From: Parachlorella kessleri | Taxonomy: Eukaryota; Chlorophyta; Trebouxiophyceae; Chlorellales; Chlorellaceae | Reading direction: 5' to 3' | Assembly: GCA_001598975.1 (NCBI GenBank) | Contig: BBXU01000762.1 | Location: 1-22,694 of the forward strand | Length of the DNA stretch: 22,694 nt | Part shown: in pieces, positions 1 through 8,118 of the stretch | How the letters are laid out: every line of letters starts with the position of its first letter | Numbering within the stretch: position 1 is the first letter of the stretch | Notes under the pieces: model-generated | Databases searched by the model: none | What the model was told of the DNA's origin: nothing | What the model saw: only the letters and a program-made list of their open reading frames with translations | Program-made: the position numbers and the translations under genes

Positions 1-1972
1 GGGCCGAGGCACAAGCAGCCTAGAGGAAGTGTACCAGGCTGTGGATGCGGCGGCAGCGACAAGACCAAGAAGGAGAAGGTGGGCCAAGGGCCGGCCGGCC
101 GCCTCTTCCCCGAGCGCTGGCTGACAACGCTGTGCTGTCTGAGTGCCGCTGTCAGTCAGGCATCCCTGCCGCCCTCCTGTTCCGGTTGTCAGCTGCAATC
201 GGCATGGAGTGGTTGATGGCGGCTGCCCCGCCTACCACAGCCCCACTCACTCTCTTGACTTGCATTCGGTTTAGCACATGCATGCAGGTGCCGACGGCTG
301 TGCTGTCGACCACGGTCCGTGCCAAGGCGCGTGCAGCCAAAAAGGAGCAGGCCAAGTCTGCCAAGGAGGGAGGCGGCGAAGCAGGCGAAGCGGGTGAGCT
401 GGCTGCTGCGGCTGGGGCTGGGGCGGCCCCCTGCCTGCCTGCCTGAGCGCTGCTGTGGCTAGGACTGCGTGCCCTGGGCCATGGGTGCTGCTGGGGCCCC
501 CTGCCCGAACTTCACTGTCAAACTCCAAGCTGCATGGCGAGCGCCACCCCTTGTCTCTCGCCCACACCCTGCCCCTGCCTGCCTGGCGCTTGCCACGTCA
601 TGAGAGCCTATCTCGCATTTGCACACTATCTGCCTGGCTGCAGCCATGGACGTCGAGAAGCCCGCCGGCGAGGGCGCCGAGGGGGAGGAGCCAGAGAAGG
701 CGGGTGCCGCTGAGAAGAAGGCCGCTGAACCCCCCAAGGAAGAGCCCACCAGCTTCACAGGTGGGTGGCGAGTTGGCCCTTGGGGAGAGACGGGGGTGAC
801 CTGTCTGTACAGCTGGCAGCAGGCAGGGAGTGGCCTTCCGTACCGCCTTCACAAGGGGAAGGGGAGGGGACAGCACCGACCCGAGTGCACCACTGCTCGA
901 CTCCCATCCATCCACTGTTTGTGCATGTGTCCTCACTACCAGTAGCGCGGCAAAACCTGGCGGCGGGGGGTGCGGGGTGCAGGGTTACTCCTACTGCCAC
1001 TGCTTCAGACCCCAATGCACCCGTAACCAGGTCGGTGCCACCTCATCACATCCCCGCCTTCCCCCCACTTTCAGCCCGGTGCCAACCCAGGAGCTTGCCT
1101 TGCCATGCTCCATGCACGATTGCTTGCTCATAAGGAGGGCAACCCAGCGCGTCGTGTTCCCACCCAACCCAACGCCGCTCCCCACTTTCTCACCCTCCCA
1201 GAGCGCGCTTTAGCCTCCTGCCCTATGCGACTGCCCCTGCCTCACCTCACCACCAGCGCGCTACCCCCGCCCCTCACTGGCTCTCTATGCGCAGAGGACA
1301 ACCCCGCGCGCGTGGTCCCCTCCCAGCGCCGCTTCATCTCCTTCCCGCCCGCCCAGCGCTTCCAGCCGGTGCGGCCCGAGACCTGCGGCTTCCTGGTACT
1401 GCGGGACACGCAGCCGGGGCAGGGGGGCGAGGTGGAGTACCTGTTCCTGGAGGGGGCGCCGGCGCCTGCAGCAGCGGGGGCGCAGGCGGGACAGGAGGGG
1501 GCGCAGGCGGGCGGGGCACCGGGGCAGGTGGGCGGTGGGGTGGGGTGGGGTGGGGGGACTGCCCTAGGTATTGTAGTGGCATGAGTTTGCAGATACTGAG
1601 GAATCGGATGCATGGGTGTCGTGAGAGCAGGGGGGCGGGGGCAGCGCCTGCGCCCGTCAGTGCGTGCCTGTGTGTTGTGGTCGTCAGCTGAGGTTGTGGG
1701 TGCGGCAGGGGTGCTGCGTAGAGCAGCCGGAATGGCGTCCAGGTGATGTTTAGAGCGAGTCACCAGGTTGGAGGTGGGGGAGGGAGGGAAAAGAGATGGG
1801 GCCCTGGCTTGGCTCAGCGTGGAGCTAGTTTGCGACAGGGTAAGGAGAGAAGTGGGTGAGCAGCGTGTCCAAGTACTCCTGGCTGGTTGAGGTGCAGGGT
1901 GGCAACGCTGCGCAGCAGCAGAACGATGACGAGCCGCCTCCCCCCGAGCCCTTTGAGTATATCCCCTCTTAA
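1..1972 (+). CDS. RPN2: 26S proteasome regulatory subunit Rpn2 (PSMD1), C-terminal exons; 5' end outside the window
   Basis: Rpn2 is a large scaffold subunit of the 19S base; it packs against Rpt ATPases and holds the ubiquitin receptor Rpn13. Exons read here: 1-78 (partial; its true 5' edge is unclear, possibly an acceptor near 38), 288-393, 644-760, 1295-1527 and 1892-1972. Phases join as 0,1,1,0. An acceptor at 1898 would also keep the last frame. Introns start GTGGGC, GTGAGC, GTGGGT and GTGGGC; the first three end in CAG, the last in GAG at 1891 (CAG if the exon starts at 1898). Diagnostic segments are VPTAVLSTTVRAKARAAKKE in exon 2, an acidic-lysine linker in exon 3, DNPARVVPSQRRF then RFQPVRPETCGFLVLRD in exon 4, and NDDEPPPPEPFEYIPS before the TAA at 1970-1972. 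These match in order the conserved end of eukaryotic Rpn2/PSMD1. The Ala/Gly/Gln-rich stretch at the end of exon 4 looks lineage-specific. The toroid repeat region lies upstream of the window. Confidence 0.93.
1537..1557 (+). other. Potential G-quadruplex next to the last RPN2 5' splice site
   Basis: Four G-runs of 4, 4, 4 and 6 bases, separated by single T residues, lie 9 bases inside the last RPN2 intron (donor at 1528). The pattern meets the standard G4 definition with one-base loops. The exon just upstream is also G-rich. Whether it folds in the transcript is not shown by the sequence. Confidence 0.6.
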
Positions 1973-2355
1973 GCCCGGCTCAGCCAGTGAGGGTTGGGCA
2001 ACCCCAGCGCAGCGGGTACACCTGGTGCAGCGGTGGGGTGCGGCTCGGCGCTGGGCATGCTGCGGTGGAAGCAGCCCCTTCTTGCAGAGGTGCTTGGTGC
2101 AAGAGGTGCCGCGGCAAGCTTAGGCTGTTTCTTTGTTTCCTGTGTGGGGACCGATCGAGTGTGTATCGTTGTAGGTGGACCAGCGGTTTCGGGTGAAAGC
2201 AAGAGGACAGAAGGGGTTGCATGCCGTCAAGCAAGGCAGGGCACACATCCTTCAAGACATGCAGTCGAACCGCTGGCTGGATGCCCCTGCCTGCATGCCT
2301 ATGGATTCAGCTAGCATTGAATGTTCAAGTTGAGCGAGTCTGGCGGCTGCAGTTT

Positions 2356-2360
2356 TTACA
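2356..2360 (-). promoter_or_regulatory. Candidate TGTAA polyadenylation signal of protease gene A
   Basis: The plus strand reads TTACA here, so the minus strand carries TGTAA 355 bases past gene A's stop codon. It lies beyond the RPN2 signal at 2453-2457, so the two convergent transcripts would overlap by roughly 100 bases if both signals are used. Confidence 0.35.
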
Positions 2361-2452
2361 GGCACTTGTTCGCAATGCCATACTTGTGAACAGGCTGGCA
2401 GGAGAAAAGTGAAGTCCGGGGGGCATCGGTGGCAGGACATGTATGGCAATGC

Positions 2453-2457
2453 TGTAA
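2453..2457 (+). promoter_or_regulatory. Candidate TGTAA polyadenylation signal of RPN2
   Basis: TGTAA lies 481 bases after the RPN2 stop codon. TGTAA is the usual polyadenylation signal in Chlamydomonas and Volvox, and 3' UTRs of several hundred bases are normal there. No other gene intervenes on the plus strand. The assignment rests on motif and position only. Confidence 0.45.
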
Positions 2458-2714
2458 GCATTCGACTTGGGCGTCAAGCAAGGCATGCACCAAGGTAACA
2501 GGCGTGATGAAGAGTGGTCAAACAAGTGAAGGCAACTCTCAATGAAAGACGTTAGCGTACACTGCTGTCACTCAATGTTTGATGAAGACGTCCATGGCCC
2601 CACGCAATTAAATGAGGAGTCATTCTCGGCATAACATAGTTAGTAACACCATTCCATCTCCGCAGTGTTGCAAGGACTGCCACCAGTACAACGTGAGATC
2701 CTGAGCTACTTGTG

Positions 2715-5700
2715 CTACCCCCTGCGGGGCTGAGTTCCAGATGGGCCTCCTCCAGATCTGTCCAGCATGGTTAAGACTCCAGCGGGCCTTGCCAATGGTG
2801 CGGGGTAGGCAGGCGCGGTTGGCTGGACACCCCACTGCAGGTGACACGAACAGCAGCCGGTGCTTAGCGCCAGCCCTTGCAGCTACTACCACTAGGCTCC
2901 TGGGTTCGGATGCTGAGGTGCAACCTGGACAGGCAGCTGTGCATGGAGCTGAGCAGCGGATGCCCTTCACAAAGCACCTCAGGCAAGGAGCAGCATACAT
3001 ATTAATCATCGAGCAAAATCGATGTGAACCTGCTGTCTAACCCCTTCCTGTCACGTGCATTTCCATCGCAGAGTTCCATGCGCACCAGCCGTCCTATACT
3101 CACGGTGTACATCTGGCAAGTGCCCTGGGTGCCATCGGGCTTCATGAACATGCGGAAGAAGCCCTTCTCGCCCCAGCTGCACCAGGCAGGCAGTACAGCG
3201 AGTTGGCTACAGCAAAGGGAAACTTGCCAAGGGGAACTGCTTTGGACAGACTAGAGTGGCTGGCAAGGCTGGAGTAGAGGAGCTGGAAGACTCTACTAGG
3301 CTGGACCTTCACAAGCAGCCACGCAGCACGGTGTGTTGTATAAGCCGACGCCGCATATGCAGCACAGCCTGTAAGAAGGCTCCATCACGAAAGAGAGAGA
3401 GAGAGCACGCGCGAGAGAGACAGTGAGAGAGAGAGTGTGTGTGTTGTACAGCGAGAGAGAGGGGGGCGGACAGCCTTACGTTGCGCCCCAGGAGTTCTTG
3501 ATGTACCAGCTGCTCTCCGTGGCATTGTAGCCCACCAGCAGCACGGCATGGTCAACCATCCAGGGGTTGCCACATGGTGGGGTTGTACACGCCGCCCTGC
3601 AGGGAACAGGCAGGGCTTGGACCGCGCGCTCAGCTGACGGGGTTATGGCGCGCAGCCCAGGCGCATGTGGTTGGCAGACAGGCACCAAGCATGGGGCCAG
3701 TCGGTGCACCTGCAAGTGGAAGGACATGTGCAATGCAGGTTGCTCCAGTCAGTCCTCACTGCAATGCATGCAAGCGCCTACATATAGGCTGTGTATAAGT
3801 ACAACCACACGAGCACAAGGCCGGTCGCCCGGGCTGGCTTGCCTTGTAGTCACGGAAGGTGCGGTCAGACGCATAGAAGGCAATGGACAAGGGGCTGGTC
3901 TGCAGGGCCTGCAACAAGTGGGAAGGCAGCAGGGTTTGCGGTTACAAATGCCTTTCTTGACAAGTGGACCATGCCACGGTGGTTTGTTCGAAACCACAGG
4001 GAGGTTGCTGCGTACCAAGCAGGGCGCTAGGATCAACTACAGGGAGCAGCAGTGGCAGGGTCTGGCGGCCCCGATACCACCTTATGGATTGGCAGCACAG
4101 CAGACGCAGCACAGCACAGAACGACCCCCAGCATGCCACTACAGGGACAACAGCGCTAGGGGGGCGCTCAGGGAAGAGGAACCCACTGGGCCACACTACC
4201 ATGTTGAGGCTCTGGGTTGTGGGAGGCCAGTAACATGCAGGTCACTGACTAGATGCGGGCGGCACCCCCAGCACTCTTACCGTCTTGAAGACAGTGGCAG
4301 AGTTGATGGGGAGGGCGGTAAAGCCGGTGCCAGACAGCTTGACCCTGGCGGCTGTGGCGTTCACAATCCGGCAGGTGTTGGTTTTGGCTACATAGGGGTA
4401 GAGCGCCTCAGGAGCCGAGAAGCCCCTGCACATTGTATTGCCCCGTTGTTAGACGGTCAACACGGTATCAAGACAATATCACAGCATGAGGAGCAGAGCA
4501 CACGGCAGCATAGCAGACAATGTGGGTAGACCTCCTTCTCATGTATAACACCTCATGAGGAGGTACTGCCGGTTGCTAACAGCCACTGTACAGCGGGCAG
4601 GGCCACACTGCGCATAACCTGGAAAACAGCACAAGATACGACCCACAAGATACGATATACACGGCAGGGGCGTCCAATTGGTAGTTGCAACTCACAGGGC
4701 GGCGTATCTGTAGGGGTCCTCGAGCTGGCCACCGCCGCAGCCAAAGCTGTAGGGGAAGCTGGGAGTGGCCCTGGCGCAGTCTACCACCTGCTGCTCGGAC
4801 AGGTCGATGGCGTTGGTGGTGTTGGTCTGGTTGAGCGCGATGAGCACGCGCGACTCCATGGCGCTGATGCCGGCAAACGCCCAGCAGCCGCCACACTGCA
4901 TGGCACGGGAGGGAAGGGGGACAGTTCAATGCACAGGGAGAGCGGTCAGCAGGCGCTGCAGGGGATGCAGCTTGACAGGGCAAGGGCGGCAGGGGTGGCA
5001 GCAGGCGGGGCAGACAGGCGTGCCCACTAGTGCAGAAACAATTTCTTAAGTGAAGCATGGGGGCCAAGGTAGCAAGAGTCCTGTAGCCATAAGAAGCCTA
5101 GTCTAGTCTAGTCAACAGCGTACCGCCACCTGACCATGCTGCCGTGAATCCCCCAAGTGGGGCCAACAAAAAGCCCACTATGCCCACTATGCCCACAAAC
5201 CACAAGATCCATGGGAAGCCTGCCCATGTTCAACTCACCCCGCCCTGGTTCTTGACCTTGGTGACCTTGCCTTCCGCCACCCAGTTCTTGTAGGCGGGCA
5301 GCTTGGACTGCAGCAGGGCCCTGCGGGGGGGCCTCTCAGCGGTGGTCGCTGCCGGGGTGTCTTGTCGCTGGAGGGTGGTGGTGAAGCGGGCCTTGAACTC
5401 GGCATCGCTGAGGGCAGACAAGGCGTTGAGGCCGGACCAGTGGGCGGTGCAGGCATCCCTGTTGTTGCCGATGATGCGGCGCACGGAAGCCACAAAGTTA
5501 TGGAAGCGCTGGGCATCCTGCGGAGAGGCGGGGGAGGCAGGGAGCTGGTGAGGTGGGTTCAGCGTCAGGCCGCCAGCCAGGGGCAGAGCCATCCTGGGGA
5601 GTGAAGCCGCTTCCTCAAGCAGTCTTCATGCGTGGATGCTGGGAGCTAGCTGTGGTATGTAACACGGTTCGTTATGACAACCACCCGGCCCGTTCTGCCT

Positions 5701-6069
5701 GCCGGCAAGAGCTGCGATCGCACGGGCCTTGCTCCGCTCGTACCTCGGTGTCGGGGTACTCGATGTTGTAGTTGGTCTTCCAGCTTTCATACAGTCCACG
5801 AAGCCCGTTGGCGTCCTGCAGGGAGACGCAGCTACTACTTACTGGGCTGTCCAAACATGCCTGTCCGACAAGACCCTTGGGCAAGCGTGCTTGTTACGAC
5901 AACATGCTTGCACAAAAAAGATTCATACCTTTTTGACCAGCAGGTCCTCCGCGCCAGCAAATGCAGCTACGGCTTCCTTCTTGCTTCTGGCATCCTCAAA
6001 GGGGTTGCCGAGCGCCGGCGCCACGGTCATCACGAGCAGCACCGCTGCCCAAAGGTAAGACGTACGCAT
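2715..6069 (-). CDS. Papain-family (C1A) cysteine protease, copy A, disrupted by a frameshift in exon 7 (probable pseudogene)
   Basis: Nine exons are recognisable on the minus strand: 6069-5929, 5815-5744, 5517-5239, 4895-4696, 4425-4281, 3908-3843, 3596-3480, 3176-3104, 2834-2715. Exon 1 encodes a signal peptide (MRTSYLWAAVLLVMTVAPALG). Exons 2-3 encode an I29-like prosegment and the start of the mature domain, with KVTKVKNQGG. Exon 4 opens with CGGCWAF, the catalytic Cys motif, with Gly where B and C have Ser. Exon 7 should carry CGNPWMVDHAV (catalytic His) and WYIKNSWG (catalytic Asn), but it is 117 nt against 119 nt in B and C. Two bases are missing near 3574/3575, so the joined frame ends at TGA 3552-3554 after 315 aa, before His and Asn. 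All splice sites are otherwise intact. Intron 6 starts with GC (AAG|GCAAGC). The ATG context GACAATGCG is shared with B and C. A sequencing or assembly error is the main alternative to a true pseudogene. Confidence 0.88.
3390..3469. repeat. GA/GT-rich microsatellite in intron 7 of copy A
   Basis: This stretch is made of interrupted (GA)n blocks plus a short (GT)n block. It lies inside the intron between exon 7 (ends 3480) and exon 8 (starts 3176), and its edge is only about ten bases from the donor. B and C have no such tract in this intron. Confidence 0.85.
3552..3596 (-). other. Frameshifted reading frame in exon 7 of copy A
   Basis: From the exon 7 acceptor, copy A reads GGVYNPTMWQPLDG and then TGA. 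At the same place B reads GGVFTPTTCGNPWMVDH and C reads [17 protein letters not shown]. The base alignment is unambiguous on both sides: where C has AAATGC, A has ATGT. The 3' part of the exon, in the other frame, is still a well-conserved protease sequence, so the lesion looks recent. The alternative acceptors and donors I examined do not restore the frame. Confidence 0.85.
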
Positions 6070-6309
6070 TGTCAAAGTTCGAACTGCCATACCTGCCGCA
6101 GGATACTGCCGACCGGAGGGATAGTGAGTATGGGAACGACGTTTCTCGAATACCAACCCAATTGACGCTGCTCTAGCAGCAGTTCGTTTGATATCCTCTA
6201 ATCTGACCGTCACAGTTAGCGTTGTAGACAACTGCGGTCTTTTGTTGACCGAGCGCCTCCCGCTCAAGCGCGCTGGCGCGGTGGTACTTCACAGGCTGCA
6301 TGCGTTACC

Positions 6310-6317
6310 AGCATGGT
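6310..6317. repeat. Left 8-bp target site duplication of the hAT element
   Basis: AGCATGGT directly precedes the CAGGG terminus and is identical to the copy at the right end. A perfect duplication argues for a fairly recent insertion. Confidence 0.85.
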
Positions 6318-6822
6318 CAGGGTTTCTTGTTTCATTTTAGAATTTGGCGACGTTTGGGCTCCGGCCATGACACAAAAATTTACTTTGTAGCCAAACTTTG
6401 GCTCCGGGAACCTAAGTTTTGGCTCCGGGGGTTGGCTCTAGGTTCTCAAAGTTTGGCTCCTGGCTTGGCCCTGGGTTGTTTAAGCTGCCCCCGGTGTTGC
6501 TCCCTAGACTTACACCTCAGCCTGACGTTGCCAATCAGCTTCACTTATACCGACAGGCCCTCACACCACATGTAGCAGTAGTCCATGTGGACTGTGCAGT
6601 TGTACATGTGGACTGTGCAGTGTACAGGCTGCCTGTCCTGTGCTGACGCTTGGCGATATGGAGGCTGGTTTTTGGCGACCGTTTGGCTCCGTGCCTTCGG
6701 CGCGCCTATGAAAATTCGCCAATTTTCTGGCGACGGCAGCTTACGCGCCGTCGCCAAACAAGCCGCCCAACGCTCAATCTATAGCCAAAGTTTGGCTAAA
6801 TCGCCAAAAAAAAGAAACCCTG
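6318..6822. mobile_element. Non-autonomous hAT-type DNA transposon (MITE-like), 505 bp
   Basis: The left end begins CAGGGTTTCTT and the right end is its exact inverse, AAGAAACCCTG. Further inside, both ends carry TTTGGCGA-type sequence. The element is flanked by a perfect 8-bp direct repeat, AGCATGGT, at 6310-6317 and 6823-6830. Termini starting CAGGG together with an 8-bp target duplication are the hallmark of the hAT superfamily. There is no transposase reading frame, so the element is non-autonomous. The interior carries several copies of a TTTGGCTCC motif (near 6351, 6400, 6416, 6449 and 6681), which could be subterminal transposase-binding repeats. It sits 249 bp upstream of gene A's ATG, in its likely promoter region. 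Confidence 0.85.
6583..6625. repeat. Two-copy 21-bp tandem repeat inside the hAT element
   Basis: The unit CATGTGGACTGTGCAGT starts at 6584 and again at 6605, with similar short linkers. It is internal to the transposon and may be a local duplication; no function can be read from it. Confidence 0.75.
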
Positions 6823-6830
6823 AGCATGGT
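6823..6830. repeat. Right 8-bp target site duplication of the hAT element
   Basis: AGCATGGT directly follows the CCCTG terminus and matches the left copy base for base. Confidence 0.85.
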
Positions 6831-7981
6831 TACCAGTGCGTTGCAGGGTTGCCTTTGGTCCGGGGTTTTCCCGCATGGCTACTCCAACGGAGGGTCCGAG
6901 ACAAAACACACAGATCCCGGAGAGACCTGTTGCTGTTAAAGGACCAGCAGCTTGAGAGTTCTGATCACCATGCCTCTCAGAAGAGATGATTCCCATTTGC
7001 TATGTGGCCACCCTGTGTGATAGGTAGAGAGTTAGGATTAGACAGCTGATTTACGAGGGCGCGAGCGCAGGACTGTACTAGGTGTACTGAGCCAGACTTG
7101 CATCAGTACACTCGAGTATGCTTAGTGGTAAAGTCAGCAGAAAAGTTCCAGTTGGCAGAAATAGAAAGCACCCCCGCCTCGCCCCTCCTGTGGCATAGCT
7201 GCTTTGCGGTCGAAATGATATGGTTAAGGAACACAGGGGCGCGCCCGGGCGACCCTCACAGCCTTTGGCGTTGCTATGGATGGCCGTCAGTTGTATCAGA
7301 TGGTTATATGCAGAGTGACTCTGTATGGTGACTCTCGGCATTGACCCAAGTCAGATGCTGCCAGCAAGCTTTGGATATCTTGCTCGGTTTGTGCTCTTGC
7401 TCTCATGCAGACTTTGCCCATTTACAAGGTCGCGGCCTGGCAACCCATGAAGTCCGGCAGCTATCAAAGTACCACTACCAACACACAGATACATCCCTTC
7501 AGGTCATGATGAAGTCCTGGGGCACACATAGACACACACAGCCATTCCTGAGGACAGCTTCCTACCGGCCCTTCCTAAAAGCCCTAAAGCTGGAAGCAGT
7601 GGGGGTGAGGGTACAACAAGATGGTTAGGAAGAGGGCTCCAAATGCTGGCCCGGACAGAACTAAGTGGTAAGGAAGTAGGCGGGTAAATTAGTGCACAAG
7701 TCAGAAATGGCTAGCAAGCAAGACACAGCGCACGGCGTACCCAGCTGCAAACGACAAACGACTGGTCAAGCAGTGCTGCAGTTGCCACCAAGACAGCAGT
7801 CAAAATCCATATGGACCTTATAAGTAAGACCAGAAGGGATGAAATGGTTCACGCCTGCATGTACTGAAGACCCAGTTTAGACCTGCACGATGCCACATCT
7901 CACTGTCAGCCCTACGACTTGCACTGTTCTAGGATACAGGGCAATAGGCTACACAAGTACAACTACTGCATCACTGCAGCA
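6831..7981. other. Intergenic stretch with no recognisable gene
   Basis: This lies between the hAT element and the candidate 3' end of gene B. The open frames here are short, lack splice-compatible structure and resemble no family I know. I see no tRNA, rRNA or large repeat. The stretch is less GC-rich than the coding regions. Confidence 0.6.
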
Positions 7982-7986
7982 TTACA
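7982..7986 (-). promoter_or_regulatory. Candidate TGTAA polyadenylation signal of protease gene B
   Basis: The plus strand reads TTACA, so the transcript would carry TGTAA 133 bases after gene B's stop codon at 8119-8121. This is the expected algal signal at a plausible distance. Confidence 0.5.
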
Positions 7987-8010
7987 AAACACCAAAGGAC
8001 AGCTGCTGAG

Positions 8011-8075
8011 CGCTCCTCTCCTCCTTTCCTTCCTCCTCCTCCTCCTTCTCTTGCCTCCTCTTCTCTCCTCCTCTA
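8011..8075. repeat. Pyrimidine (CTC/CCT) tract in the 3' UTR of gene B
   Basis: The plus strand is almost pure C and T, rich in CTC triplets. The transcript of gene B would therefore carry a GA/GGA-rich purine tract between its stop codon and the candidate polyadenylation signal. It is a low-complexity tract of unknown role. Confidence 0.8.
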
Positions 8076-8118
8076 ACTACTCTATTAGCAGAGCCGGTGT
8101 TCTTGCCCCGCCACCCCC

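Noticed and set aside
1242..1763. A 173-codon minus-strand frame opposite RPN2 exon 4
   Set aside because: It is the Pro/Ala/Arg-rich mirror of a G-rich coding exon and intron, with no family match.
2740..2840. Alternative reading of the last exon giving a shared CPAN motif in all three protease copies
   Set aside because: That frame needs a phase-1 junction, but exon 8 ends in phase 0 in all three copies. The phase-0 reading gives the equally conserved W-x-x-QPTA start. The CPAN resemblance is an out-of-frame echo of the same conserved bases.
2870..2950. A tRNA-like GGGTTCGGATGC segment
   Set aside because: It resembles a T-loop, but no acceptor stem, D-arm or anticodon arm can be drawn at proper spacing. 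It lies in intron 8 of protease gene A, whose sequence is otherwise ordinary.
3567..4529. A 320-codon plus-strand open frame across protease gene A
   Set aside because: It is antisense to exons 5 and 6 and to the beginning of exon 7, plus introns, of gene A, with composition typical of a shadow frame. It reads through introns that are clearly noncoding.
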